The notes under the pieces are model-generated. The model was not told the origin of the DNA and ran no database searches. It was given only the letters and a program-made list of their open reading frames with translations. A program made the position numbers and the translations under genes. This document shows positions 1 to 8,306 of a DNA stretch of 64,000 nucleotides, one piece after another; within the stretch, counting starts at the first letter, position 1; each line of letters opens with the position of its first letter. Source of the DNA: an uncultured bacterium (GTDB taxonomy: Bacteria > Cyanobacteriota > Vampirovibrionia > Gastranaerophilales > Gastranaerophilaceae); contig CACZCH010000007.1 in NCBI GenBank assembly GCA_902779645.1, positions 62,001 through 126,000 on the forward strand, given 5' to 3'.

Positions 1-34
1 CATTGTTTATATCTTGTTTTAATTCTTTTGCCAA
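1..34 (-). CDS. 5' end of an unidentified gene, cut by the window edge
   Basis: On the minus strand a TTG at 34-32 is preceded by AAGGAAG (48-42) at a 7-base spacing, and the frame stays open to the window edge, reading MAKELKQDINN. Only 11 residues are visible, so no function can be given. An AT-rich promoter-like stretch (minus-strand TATACT near 97-102) and the GTCAGG/CCTGAC palindrome at 74-90 lie just upstream, which would suit an autoregulated gene. The call rests only on the ribosome-binding site and the open frame. Confidence 0.3.
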   Translation of the reverse strand, partial: MAKELKQDINN

Positions 35-73
35 TTCTTTTCTTCCTTAATCTTGTTGGTTTGTTATTTATTT

Positions 74-90
74 GTCAGGCAGAACCTGAC
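74..90. repeat. GTCAGG-N5-CCTGAC palindrome, copy 1
   Basis: GTCAGG, CAGAA, CCTGAC form a perfect 6-bp inverted repeat. An almost identical sequence, with one base changed in the loop, recurs at 35708-35724 next to an XRE regulator gene. Here it lies between a minus-strand promoter-like sequence and the start of the edge-truncated gene, an operator-like position. It could equally be a short hairpin repeat. Confidence 0.5.
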
Positions 91-175
91 CTACTTAGTA
101 TAATATACGAAAAAAAATTTTTTTGCTAATTTTTTTATTATATTATTTGGGTGAAAAAAAGATGATGACAAAAAT

Positions 176-943
176 TTACTGTTTCATAAATTTTAGGTTA
201 ATTTTATAAAAATCCTGTTTTGTCTTTTTGTTTGAATCAATTGTAATATCAGTAACTTTCCATTTGGAATTTCTGTTTATGATAACTTCTTTTTCTTCTT
301 TTTTACCCAAGTCTTCAATCAAAATTGCTTGGAGAGCTTTTGGTGCATTAACTGCCAAAATATATTTTGTTTGTTTAGCACAATTTATATCGTAAGATGT
401 CGACATAAATCCTTTTTCCGTGTATGTGTAATTAACAAGCTTTTGTCTTAGAGTTTTCAAATTTTCTTCAGAAACCGGCTTATTTACTATATCGCCGAGT
501 TTTTTATCTGCAAAAATCAGTTTCATACCTTTTTCATCGATTCCTCTGTATAAAATTGTATTTTGCGGTAATCGTCCTCTTGAAATCGGTTTGCTAAGCT
601 GTTCTGCATAAAAATCCAATCTGCATTTCAGAGGTTTTGTAATTTCTTTTTTAGGAATATAGTGCTGAAGAGTATTTCTTAAGTGGCAATTAATCAAAAG
701 ATATGTGTCTTCACCTCTTACTGCACCAAATACGTATTTTTTAATAATATTTTTATCATCTTCAGACAGATTTTTTGCTTGGTCTTTCATTTTAGCAATT
801 GCAATAAAATTGTGGCTCACATCTTTATATTTTTTCTTCATCTGAAACTGCGAAACGTAAACCCCTGCGCTAACAATATTCTCAACAGAAATTACGGGTG
901 CACACAGCATAATTGCACACAAAAATATAATAATCTTTTTCAT
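176..943 (-). CDS. Secreted ADP-ribosyltransferase exoenzyme-like protein
   Basis: The 255-residue protein has an N-terminal signal peptide (about residues 1-26) and the three signature elements of the R-S-E class of mono-ADP-ribosyltransferases (ADP-ribosyltransferase exoenzyme family, as in C3/VIP2-like toxins). These are Arg133 in LYRG (NAD binding), the STS motif at 181-183, and E217-x-E219 before a beta-strand reading VIINRNSKWKV. In this class ExE usually means arginine is modified; that is family knowledge. The start is ATG 943, because GGGAGA lies 7 bases upstream and the longer frame begins only with TTG. The gene is divergent from tyrS. The shared intergenic region holds an inverted repeat over its likely -10 box. 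No immunity-like or secretion gene is adjacent. Substrate and target are unknown. Confidence 0.8.
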   Translation of the reverse strand: MKKIIIFLCAIMLCAPVISVENIVSAGVYVSQFQMKKKYKDVSHNFIAIAKMKDQAKNLSEDDKNIIKKYVFGAVRGEDTYLLINCHLRNTLQHYIPKKEITKPLKCRLDFYAEQLSKPISRGRLPQNTILYRGIDEKGMKLIFADKKLGDIVNKPVSEENLKTLRQKLVNYTYTEKGFMSTSYDINCAKQTKYILAVNAPKALQAILIEDLGKKEEKEVIINRNSKWKVTDITIDSNKKTKQDFYKINLKFMKQ

Positions 944-957
944 TCTATCTTCTCCCA

Positions 958-984
958 ATAAAGTTTATTATATCATAACTTTAT
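958..984. promoter_or_regulatory. Inverted repeat over the ADP-ribosyltransferase promoter
   Basis: ATAAAGTT (958-965) and AACTTTAT (977-984) are perfect inverted arms around 11 bases. On the minus strand the spacer contains the extended -10 TGATATAAT (TATAAT is 973-968), about 25 bases before the toxin-like gene's ATG. A protein bound here would occlude that -10. The regulator is unknown. Confidence 0.5.
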
Positions 985-1024
985 GATAGGATATACACAT
1001 AATATTGATATTAAGGAGAATTAA

Positions 1025-2248
1025 ATGAATATATTTGAAGAATTGCAGGCAAGAGGTTTAATTGCACAAGTTACTGATGACAAAGAGATTAAAGACTTAA
1101 TTAATAACGGTGGTGCAAGATTTTATATAGGATTCGACCCGACTGCAGATTCTCTTCACGTAGGACACTTTATGGCATTATGCCTTATGAAAAGACTCCA
1201 AATGGCAGGGAATAAGCCTGTTGTCTTGATAGGAGGCGGAACAGGATATATCGGCGACCCTTCAGGCAGAACCGATATGCGCTCTATGATGACACCTGAA
1301 ACAATTCAGCATAACTGTGATTGTTTCCGCAAACAAATGGAAAGATTTATCGAATTTGGTGAAGATAAAGCTATTATGGTTAATAACGCTGATTGGCTTC
1401 TGAATTTGAATTATATTGAACTTCTTAGAGAAGTTGGTGCTTGTTTTTCTGTTAACAATATGCTTCGTGCTGAATGCTACAAACAGAGAATGGAAAAAGG
1501 TTTAAGCTTTTTAGAATTCAATTATATGATTATGCAGGCGTTTGATTTCTATCATCTTCATCAGCACTACGGCTGTAATATGCAGTTTGGCGGAGACGAC
1601 CAGTGGAGCAATATGCTTGCGGGTACTGAGCTTATAAGAAAGAAAACAGGTGAAGATGCTTACGCCATGACAATTACGCTATTGATGAACTCCGAAGGCA
1701 AGAAAATGGGTAAGACCGCAAAAGGTGCAGTATGGTTAGACCCCGAAAAGACTTCACCGTTTGAGTTCTACCAATATTGGAGAAATGTTGATGACGCTGA
1801 TGTTATGAAGTGTATTAAAATGCTTACGTTTATTCCGATGGATAAAATCAGCGAAATGGAAAACTGGGATGACTCTCGTATAAACGAAAAGAAAGAAATC
1901 TTGGCTTATGAATTAACAGAGCTTGTTCACGGAAAAGAAGAAGCAGATAAGGCTCAAAAATCTGCGCACGATTTATTCAGCGGTTCAGGTAATACTGAAA
2001 ATATGCCAAAAGCTGAAATAGGTTCAGAAGATATGTTTGAGGACAAAATCGGTATCGTTAAATTAGTTGTAAAATGCGGATTTGCATCATCAAACGGCGA
2101 AGCAAAAAGATTAATCCAGCAAAACGGTATTACCGTAAACGACGCCGTGGTAAATGTTTTAGATAAAACTTATACCTCCGCAGAGCTTAAAGAAGGTTTA
2201 ATTGTTAAAAAAGGTAAAAAACACTTTTGTAAAGCCGTTTTATGGTAA
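1025..2248 (+). CDS. tyrS: Tyrosyl-tRNA synthetase
   Basis: This class I aminoacyl-tRNA synthetase charges tRNA-Tyr in the cytoplasm. The 407-residue length is typical. The HIGH-type signature is HVGH (residues 45-48), the KMSKS-type loop is KMGKT (near 227-231), and a C-terminal S4 RNA-binding domain covers about 345-405. AAGGAGA lies 6 bases upstream of ATG 1025. It is transcribed alone, divergent from the ADP-ribosyltransferase gene, and ends in a strong hairpin terminator at 2269-2314. Confidence 0.97.
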   Translation: MNIFEELQARGLIAQVTDDKEIKDLINNGGARFYIGFDPTADSLHVGHFMALCLMKRLQMAGNKPVVLIGGGTGYIGDPSGRTDMRSMMTPETIQHNCDCFRKQMERFIEFGEDKAIMVNNADWLLNLNYIELLREVGACFSVNNMLRAECYKQRMEKGLSFLEFNYMIMQAFDFYHLHQHYGCNMQFGGDDQWSNMLAGTELIRKKTGEDAYAMTITLLMNSEGKKMGKTAKGAVWLDPEKTSPFEFYQYWRNVDDADVMKCIKMLTFIPMDKISEMENWDDSRINEKKEILAYELTELVHGKEEADKAQKSAHDLFSGSGNTENMPKAEIGSEDMFEDKIGIVKLVVKCGFASSNGEAKRLIQQNGITVNDAVVNVLDKTYTSAELKEGLIVKKGKKHFCKAVLW

Positions 2249-2268
2249 TAAAAATAAGTATATAAAAG

Positions 2269-2314
2269 AAACCGCTTTTCTGTTGCTTTTAGCATTTCGA
2301 AAAGCGGTTTTTTA
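2269..2314 (+). terminator. Rho-independent terminator after tyrS
   Basis: AAACCGCTTTTC (2269-2280) pairs perfectly with GAAAAGCGGTTT (2299-2310) around an 18-base loop and is followed by TTTTATTTT. The AAAAG on the other side may let it also terminate mscL, which ends 13 bases downstream on the opposite strand. Confidence 0.85.
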
Positions 2315-2326
2315 TTTTAAACAAAA

Positions 2327-2791
2327 TTAACCCAATTCAGAAGTACAATGCGGACATTTTTTAGCATTGATAGGAATTTGGGTGCAGCAGAAAGGACATT
2401 CTTTCTCCGCTGCCGCTTCTTCTGCTTTTTCTTCTTTGCAAGCTGTATCTTTGATTGTGTTAACAATTTTGATTAAAGCAAAAATAGCACAAGCTACGAT
2501 TAAAAAACTGATAACGGTATTAACGAATAAACCGTAGTTAATTGTAACAGCACCTGCTTTTGCAGCGGCATCAAGAGAATCATATTTTTCACCTAAAGGA
2601 TAAAGCGTAAAATATAGGTTTGAAAAATCAACTTTTCCTAATACAAACCCAATAGGAGGCATAATGATATCTTTAACGAGTGAATCTACAATCTTACCAA
2701 ATGCAGCACCGATAATGATACCGACAGCCATGTCCATAACATTTCCGCGTAAAATAAAATCTCTTAATTCTTTACCTAAATTCTTGAACAT
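2327..2791 (-). CDS. mscL: Large-conductance mechanosensitive channel with C-terminal zinc ribbon
   Basis: MscL is the homopentameric inner-membrane valve that opens on hypo-osmotic shock. The N-terminus carries the family signature around LRDFILRGNVMDMAVGIIIG with the first membrane helix at about 15-45; the second spans about 87-110. The usual cytoplasmic helix is followed by a CxxC-x10-CxxC zinc ribbon (C132, C135, C146, C149), giving 154 residues, slightly longer than the usual MscL. AGGAG precedes ATG 2791 by 6 bases. It is a single gene convergent with tyrS. Confidence 0.95.
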   Translation of the reverse strand: MFKNLGKELRDFILRGNVMDMAVGIIIGAAFGKIVDSLVKDIIMPPIGFVLGKVDFSNLYFTLYPLGEKYDSLDAAAKAGAVTINYGLFVNTVISFLIVACAIFALIKIVNTIKDTACKEEKAEEAAAEKECPFCCTQIPINAKKCPHCTSELG

Positions 2792-2885
2792 ATAAAACTC
2801 CTAGTTATGTAGTACAGGATTATATTATCAAATTTTAAATTGAATGACAAGGAGAAAATATTATATTTGCTCCATATTTTTCAAT

Positions 2886-2990
2886 GCCGTTTAAGAGGCG
2901 AGATGTGGAGTTTTTAAATAATCTAACATATTCTAACCCCGCCGACGTAATACGAAAAAGTTTTTGGTTCTTTTTGCCCAAAAAGAACAT
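2886..2990. repeat. Interspersed ~105-bp element, copy A
   Basis: This stretch aligns over its full length (about 83 percent identity by eye, one gap) with 22547-22650. The last 30 or so bases are identical and contain the hairpin GTTCTTTTT-GCCC-AAAAAGAAC. It starts about 20 bases downstream of the murG stop codon, in the murG 3' untranslated region. A 78-codon plus-strand frame crosses it but has no coding features. Confidence 0.7.
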
Positions 2991-3010
2991 TCTTCTCTGT
3001 TTCTTTTCTC

Positions 3011-4132
3011 CTATCTCCTTCCGATGTTCATTACGAGTTCTGCGATTTTTTCGACGGCATCGGGTTTGGCGAGGTAGGTTGAATTTTGTTTCAGATAGTT
3101 TATTTTTATTGGGTTATTGATTAGTTCTACAAGAGTATTTCTTAACCTGTTCGGGTCAAGCTCGGCATCTTCTATATAAATGCAGGCTCCTGCTTCAAGA
3201 AGCGATTTAGCGTTAATCCTTTGATGATTTGCTGCTGCGTATGGATATGGTATAAGTATCGGTGCAACATTTGATGCGCAAATTTCCGAAAGGCTCAAAG
3301 AGCCCGCACGCGAGATAACAATGTCAGATGCTTTCAAAACAGATACCATATTGTCAAAATACGGTCTTACAATAAGATTAGAATCCTGTTCAAAAGCGGG
3401 ATAAATCTGTTTTAAATACTCAATAACTCCTTCATAATTTTTCTTTCCTGTCTGAAAAATTATTTGTAGATTAAGCTCTTGAGAAAATTCTTTAATTAAT
3501 TCAACAACTGTATTATTAATTGATTTTGCGCCTTGAGAACCGCCCATAACGGCAAGCGTTAGTTTGTTATTATCCAAGTTAAATTCGGCTCTAGCTTTTT
3601 CTTTAGTAATAATCTTAAAATCTTCTCTAATAGGATTTCCTGTAACTATTGCGCGTCTGTTCGGTATAAACTTTTTAGCTTTTTCAAATGCTAAAGTTAC
3701 ATATTTTGCTCTTCTGCAAAGTTTTCTTGTAACAAGCCCCGGCATGGCATCACAGTCGTGCATCATATAAGGGGTTTTGGTAATTTTACATGCAAAAATC
3801 ATTGGTGCGGAAACGTATCCTCCAGTTGCAAAAACAGCGTTGGGTTTGTATTTTTTAATATACTTTATGGAATAAAGTATAGCTTTTACAAGCTTGACGC
3901 CCCACCAGAAGAACTTTGGGTTTAGACCTCTTGGCATACCTTTAATGCTTACGTGAAGAAACTTGTATCCCTTTTTAGACGCAAGCTCGTATTCCATGTT
4001 ACGCTTATTGCCAACATAATATACTTTTGCACCATCTTTTGTTAGTTCATCTGCTACTGCAAGTGCAGGATAAATATGTCCCCCCGTACCGCCTCCGGTT
4101 ACGAAGTATTTATTATTGTATACTTCTGACAT
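3011..4132 (-). CDS. murG: UDP-GlcNAc:lipid I N-acetylglucosaminyltransferase
   Basis: MurG adds GlcNAc to lipid I to make lipid II on the inner face of the cytoplasmic membrane. The N-terminal Rossmann half begins with GGGTGGH (residues 13-19), and the C-terminal half has the UDP-sugar segment ISRAGSLSLSEI. The protein has 373 residues from ATG 4132, the start favoured by AGAGGAAG 7 bases upstream; the longer frame starts with TTG. The start overlaps the end of ftsW by 20 bp, so the two are translationally coupled in a murD-ftsW-murG operon. Confidence 0.96.
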   Translation of the reverse strand: MSEVYNNKYFVTGGGTGGHIYPALAVADELTKDGAKVYYVGNKRNMEYELASKKGYKFLHVSIKGMPRGLNPKFFWWGVKLVKAILYSIKYIKKYKPNAVFATGGYVSAPMIFACKITKTPYMMHDCDAMPGLVTRKLCRRAKYVTLAFEKAKKFIPNRRAIVTGNPIREDFKIITKEKARAEFNLDNNKLTLAVMGGSQGAKSINNTVVELIKEFSQELNLQIIFQTGKKNYEGVIEYLKQIYPAFEQDSNLIVRPYFDNMVSVLKASDIVISRAGSLSLSEICASNVAPILIPYPYAAANHQRINAKSLLEAGACIYIEDAELDPNRLRNTLVELINNPIKINYLKQNSTYLAKPDAVEKIAELVMNIGRR

Positions 4133-5255
4133 TACCAAATCTTCCTCTTGTTACGTTATCTTTAGATATATTTAGAATGATACCGACCATCCATAAAGAC
4201 ACCATTACGGATGAACCGCCATAGCTTATGAACGGCATCGGTATACCTGTTGCAGGGACAAACGAGCTTGCAACAAACATATTTGTAAAACCTTGAAAAC
4301 AAAGTGAAAACGTTAAACCCAGTGCAAGGAGTTTTCCGTACATATCCTGACATTTAGCAGCGATAGTGAAACCTCTTTGCAGGATTGTCCAAAACAGGCA
4401 AACAATTAAAAGACACCCGATGAATCCGTGTTCTTCGCCTATTACTGCGTAAATAAAGTCTGTATGAGCTTCCGGAAGCCACGCAAGTTTTTGTTTTGAG
4501 CTTCCGTATCCTACACCGTATAAACCGCCTGAGGCAAAAGCTACAAGTGATTGAATTATATTATACCCTGCACCTAAGGGGTCTGATTCAGGGTGAAGCC
4601 AAGTTGCAATTCTTGATGATTGGTATCCTTTCAAGCCTTTTAAGAGTAAAAGCGGTATCATCATAGATGCATATCCTGCAACAAGTTTCCATGAACCTCC
4701 CGCGCAGATGTATATTGCAACTGAAGTTGCGAGCAATAGGATAACCATACTCAGGTTCGGCTGAATGAAAATAAGTCCAATCATTATAAGAATAGGTACA
4801 AACGCCCTTGATATTTTTTTCTCATCAAGAAGTATTGCATTTTTTGCAAAAACAGCAGATAAAAGAAGTACAACAGCAGGTTTTGCGAACTCAGACGGTT
4901 GAAAGCTTATCGGACCTATATATAGCCATCTTTGCGCACCGTTTACCGTTGTTCCTGCAATCTTAACCAAAACAAGCATTATTATTACAAATAGCGCAAC
5001 AGGCATGGTGTAGTTTAAGAGTTTTTTGTAATGAAAATTTGATAAGAATTTCAAGCCGGCAAACCCTGCAATTACGCCGATAATCTGCTGAATCAGAAAT
5101 CTTGCGGGATTAACTCCCATCTCAACACATTTGGGAGCACTCGCTGAAAAAATTGCCATAAGCCCGATTACAACAAGGAATATTACCGCAATCAAAAGCG
5201 GTTTATCCGATTGCATATTTTGAGGGTTTAAATTTTCATTATTTTGATAAAACAT
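4113..5255 (-). CDS. ftsW: Lipid II-polymerising septal SEDS glycosyltransferase FtsW
   Basis: FtsW is a SEDS-family integral membrane peptidoglycan polymerase of the divisome. The 380-residue protein has about ten membrane segments and the SEDS-typical stretch with FQPSEFAKPAVV, then the C-terminal GIPMPFISYGGSS. RodA is the closest alternative, but the position between murD and murG favours FtsW. The start is taken as ATG 5255 (MFYQNNEN); the longer frame would run 26 codons into the 3' end of murD. It overlaps murD by 17 bp and murG by 20 bp. Confidence 0.93.
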   Translation of the reverse strand: MFYQNNENLNPQNMQSDKPLLIAVIFLVVIGLMAIFSASAPKCVEMGVNPARFLIQQIIGVIAGFAGLKFLSNFHYKKLLNYTMPVALFVIIMLVLVKIAGTTVNGAQRWLYIGPISFQPSEFAKPAVVLLLSAVFAKNAILLDEKKISRAFVPILIMIGLIFIQPNLSMVILLLATSVAIYICAGGSWKLVAGYASMMIPLLLLKGLKGYQSSRIATWLHPESDPLGAGYNIIQSLVAFASGGLYGVGYGSSKQKLAWLPEAHTDFIYAVIGEEHGFIGCLLIVCLFWTILQRGFTIAAKCQDMYGKLLALGLTFSLCFQGFTNMFVASSFVPATGIPMPFISYGGSSVMVSLWMVGIILNISKDNVTRGRFGNVRSIQ

Positions 5256-6546
5256 ATTCTTTGAAAACTTCTCCTCTGTGTTCGTAACTCTTAAACATGT
5301 CAAAACTTGCACACGCAGGCGAAAGAAGTACAACGTCAGGTTTTAGGCTGATAGCTTTATCAATTGCATCTTCCATAGAGCCTTCTTTTATTATATTACT
5401 AAATCCGTTTTTAATTAAATTTTCTTCAAATCTTTCTGTTGCTTCACCAATCAAAAGAACGGTATGAATGTGCTTGTTTATTGAATTACACATTTCTGTC
5501 AAATCCGTATTTTTGTCTCTTCCGCCCAAAATCAGAGCAACATCGACATCATTAAACGAATCAATTGCTACAATTGAAGCTTCGGGATTTGTTGCTTTTG
5601 AATCGTTATAAAATGTTATGCCGTTTAGTTCTCTAACTTTTTCCAAACGATGATCAGGAGCTTTAAATGACATTATTCTTTCTCTGATATCTTCGTTTTT
5701 CATACCGATGAGTTTAGCGATAACTATCCCGCACATTACATTCTGGTGGTTGTGATGACCGATAAGCGGGCAATCATTAAGGGTTATAATCTCTTCACCT
5801 TTGTAATAAATCGCTCCGTCTTTTATGTAACAGTCTTTGTCATCATCAAACATTACAACATTTTTACATTCTTTTGAAAATTCTTTGAGTCTTTTATCTT
5901 GCGCATTCAGAACAGAAAAATCAGGAGATTGAGAGCCTAAAAACAGCTTTGCTTTAGCTTTAAAATAGTTTTCTAAACCACCGTGCCAGTCAATGTGGTC
6001 GGGAGTAAAATTTGTCCAGCAGGCAATTTTAGCTTTGAATTTTTCTGTCATTTCTGCTTGGAAAGAGCTGACTTCGCAAACCAAAAAGTCGTGTTTTTCA
6101 TCCAATAATGATGAAGGCGGGACGCCAATGTTTCCGCAAACAGGAGCAGAATAGTTTTTGCTCAAAATATGAGAAACAAGAGCCGTTGTGGTTGTCTTTC
6201 CGTTTGTTCCCGTAATTACGATAAACGGAGTTTCAGTATGTCTGTAAGCATACTCTATTTCTGATATTATCGGGATGTTTCTTTCTCTGAGTTTTTGAAA
6301 AATCTCTGATTTAGGAGGGATACCGGGACTTGTGATTGCATAATCAGCACCGTTAATAAATTTGTCGCTGTGTCCGCTTGTTTCTATTTGGACGCCAAGA
6401 TTTTTAAGTTCGATTATTTTATTCATGAACTCTTCTTTTGGTTCTTTGCTCTCCGTAATCCAAACTTTATCACCGCGTTTATTGGCTGCAAAAGCCGCTG
6501 CAATACCGCTTTTTGATAAACCTAATATTAAAACTTTTTCATTCAT
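5239..6546 (-). CDS. murD: UDP-N-acetylmuramoyl-L-alanine:D-glutamate ligase
   Basis: MurD adds D-Glu to UDP-MurNAc-L-Ala. The 435 residues hold an N-terminal nucleotide-sugar domain (LGLSKSG), the ATP-binding loop GTNGKTTT (113-120) of the central Mur ligase domain, and the C-terminal domain with LGGRDKNTD and SPACASFDMF. TTGGAGAG lies 6 bases before ATG 6546. It is the first gene of the murD-ftsW-murG operon and is divergent from panD. Confidence 0.96.
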   Translation of the reverse strand: MNEKVLILGLSKSGIAAAFAANKRGDKVWITESKEPKEEFMNKIIELKNLGVQIETSGHSDKFINGADYAITSPGIPPKSEIFQKLRERNIPIISEIEYAYRHTETPFIVITGTNGKTTTTALVSHILSKNYSAPVCGNIGVPPSSLLDEKHDFLVCEVSSFQAEMTEKFKAKIACWTNFTPDHIDWHGGLENYFKAKAKLFLGSQSPDFSVLNAQDKRLKEFSKECKNVVMFDDDKDCYIKDGAIYYKGEEIITLNDCPLIGHHNHQNVMCGIVIAKLIGMKNEDIRERIMSFKAPDHRLEKVRELNGITFYNDSKATNPEASIVAIDSFNDVDVALILGGRDKNTDLTEMCNSINKHIHTVLLIGEATERFEENLIKNGFSNIIKEGSMEDAIDKAISLKPDVVLLSPACASFDMFKSYEHRGEVFKEYVLSK

Positions 6547-6654
6547 TTATAACTCTCCAATTAATATGATTTTACTTCAAAAAAAGTTAATAATAAATAA
6601 AAGAGATTTAACTAAATTTTTCTTTGTGATAACATGTCTTTTGAAGGAAAAATT

Positions 6655-7005
6655 ATGTTAAGAGAATTTTTAAACTCAAAAATACACAGAGCAACAGTTA
6701 CTGACGCAAATCTAAATTATGTCGGTTCAATAACTGTTGACGAAGAATTTTTGGAAAAAGCAAATATTTTAGAATGGGAAAAAGTTGAAATATTAAATAT
6801 TAATAACGGTGAAAGATTTCAAACCTATGCACTCAAAGGGAAAAGAGGGTCAAAAGTTTTCTGTCTGAATGGTGCGGCTGCAAGAAAAGCGCAAAAAGGA
6901 GATAAAATTATCATTGTTACTTATGCTCAACTGACAGAAGAAGAAATTAAAACCCACAAACCGACAATTGTTCAAGTCGGCGATGGAAATGAAATTATAG
7001 GGTAA
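6655..7005 (+). CDS. panD: Aspartate 1-decarboxylase proenzyme
   Basis: PanD decarboxylates aspartate to beta-alanine for pantothenate and coenzyme A synthesis. The 116-residue protein has the self-processing site Gly24-Ser25 in YVGSITVD, where the pyruvoyl cofactor forms, and the active-site stretch FQTYALKG followed by NGAAAR. The start is ATG 6655, preceded by GAAGGA at 6 bases; an in-frame upstream ATG at 6634 has no ribosome-binding site. No other pantothenate gene lies nearby. Confidence 0.95.
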   Translation: MLREFLNSKIHRATVTDANLNYVGSITVDEEFLEKANILEWEKVEILNINNGERFQTYALKGKRGSKVFCLNGAAARKAQKGDKIIIVTYAQLTEEEIKTHKPTIVQVGDGNEIIG

Positions 7006-7020
7006 GAGTATATAGAATTT

Positions 7021-7161
7021 ATGGATATGCGCCCAAAAAGCAACAAGAAAAAGAAAAAATTTACCGTCGATATTAAAAATATGGGCGTAAACATTGATAA
7101 AAACGAGTATTACGAAATAATAAAATCCAATTCTGCACATCCTGAGCAAGGCTTAAGATAA
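7021..7161 (+). CDS. Small basic hypothetical protein (46 aa)
   Basis: An open frame follows panD by 15 bases in the same direction: MDMRPKSNKKKKK, then a mixed segment FTVDIKNMGVNIDKNEYYE. The lysine-rich start and acidic/aromatic tail do not look random, but the ribosome-binding site is weak (AAGAG, 10 or more bases upstream). It could be the second gene of a panD transcript. No family is recognised. Confidence 0.4.
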   Translation: MDMRPKSNKKKKKFTVDIKNMGVNIDKNEYYEIIKSNSAHPEQGLR

Positions 7162-7195
7162 AAGCTTGACTCAAATATATCATAGGAGAAAGATT

Positions 7196-7543
7196 ATGAA
7201 AAATTTCACACCGACTTTTAAAGATGACAAAGACAGATTGATAACTCTGGCAATGTTTATCTCATCGATATTTTTTATTTTTATACCATCCCTAATTGTA
7301 ATTCTTCTTCCGAAAGATTATATCAGCGAAAGCAGTTATGAGATGGCAAAGAGTCTTTTTAATTTTGAACTTCTTTTATTTTTAATATCACTTCTTTTTG
7401 TAATACCTATTATCGGCTGGATTGCCGGATTTATACTTGCACCTGTTATGATGATAATTAATGTTATCGTAATTGTTATTGATTTATGTGCAATTGCAGG
7501 CAATCGTGAAGTAAAAATTCCCGAACCTTATAAATTTATTTAA
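7196..7543 (+). CDS. Small membrane protein, DUF4870/Tic20-like
   Basis: The 115-residue protein starts at ATG 7196, with TAGGAGA 6 bases upstream (an in-frame earlier start lacks one). It has three to four hydrophobic segments, at about 14-36, 54-76 and 78-100, in the layout of small DUF4870 membrane proteins, including a PIIGWIAGFILAPV turn between the last two. The family assignment is by appearance only and function is unknown. Its 3' end overlaps the convergent bioD by 8 bp. Confidence 0.65.
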   Translation: MKNFTPTFKDDKDRLITLAMFISSIFFIFIPSLIVILLPKDYISESSYEMAKSLFNFELLLFLISLLFVIPIIGWIAGFILAPVMMIINVIVIVIDLCAIAGNREVKIPEPYKFI

Positions 7544-8207
7544 AACAACTTTCCAAAAGGTTGATATCGGTTTGGTTTGGTTTGACTGTTGCAATAACAT
7601 TTATTCCTGTTAAATATTCAACTTGTTTAAGGTTATCCTGATGCATAAAGTTATCAGGATTGAAGTTGTTCAAGATAATTCCTTCAACTTTGATATTATT
7701 CAGACGGGCATATTCAACAGTCAGAAGAATGGAATTTATTGTTCCCAATCCACCGTCTGCGACAATAATAATATTTGTGTTCAGTTCTTTTATTAAATCT
7801 TTTAGAAGATATTTTTCTCCGTTTTGAAGTCTAAGAGGGCAGGTAATTCCTCCTGCACCTTCAACTAAAAGATAATCATATTCGGTCTGTTTTTTTTCAA
7901 AATCCTGTTTAATTTTTCTTATATCTATATTCTGGTTAGCTCTTTGTGAGGCAAGATGAGGAGAAACAGCTTCTTTCCACCAATAAGTGACGCAGTCATC
8001 TGCGCTTGACGGGATTTTAGCCGTATCAACCACATAGTTGCAGTCGCTTTTAATAAGTTTTCCGTCTTTTTCAACAACACCCGAGAGTACAGGCTTAAAA
8101 TATCCGCAATTATAGCCTTCTTCACGCATTTTTTTCACTATAAGTGCAGAAATATAAGTTTTGCCAATATCCGTTCCTGTTGCTGTGATAAAAATATTTT
8201 TACTCAT
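7536..8207 (-). CDS. bioD: Dethiobiotin synthetase
   Basis: BioD closes the ureido ring of dethiobiotin from 7,8-diaminopelargonate, CO2 and ATP. The 223-residue protein starts at ATG 8207 (MSKNIFITATGTDIGKT) and has the P-loop GTDIGKT (11-17), FKPVLSG with the substrate lysine, and the LVEGAGGI motif. The other biotin genes are not in the window, although the biotin-dependent AccB/AccC are at 55.5-57.5 kb. It is probably transcribed separately from mtnP, which ends 100 bases upstream. Confidence 0.93.
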   Translation of the reverse strand: MSKNIFITATGTDIGKTYISALIVKKMREEGYNCGYFKPVLSGVVEKDGKLIKSDCNYVVDTAKIPSSADDCVTYWWKEAVSPHLASQRANQNIDIRKIKQDFEKKQTEYDYLLVEGAGGITCPLRLQNGEKYLLKDLIKELNTNIIIVADGGLGTINSILLTVEYARLNNIKVEGIILNNFNPDNFMHQDNLKQVEYLTGINVIATVKPNQTDINLLESCFK

Positions 8208-8230
8208 AATTAAATCTCTCAAAAAATTGT

Positions 8231-8246
8231 GCAAAAAATTGCACTC
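8231..8246. repeat. Short GTGCAA/TTGCAC hairpin
   Basis: GTGCAA, AAAA, TTGCAC form a short perfect hairpin just upstream of bioD. Similar hairpins occur at 12981-12993 and 15153-15170, suggesting a small dispersed intergenic motif rather than one gene's regulator. Confidence 0.4.
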
Positions 8247-8306
8247 TAATCTTCACAATAAGTTAAAAATTCTCTTATTGCCATAATATCCTAATATATT
8301 TACCCC

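Noticed and set aside
2884..3120. 78-codon plus-strand frame
   Set aside because: It translates the interspersed repeat and the antisense of murG.
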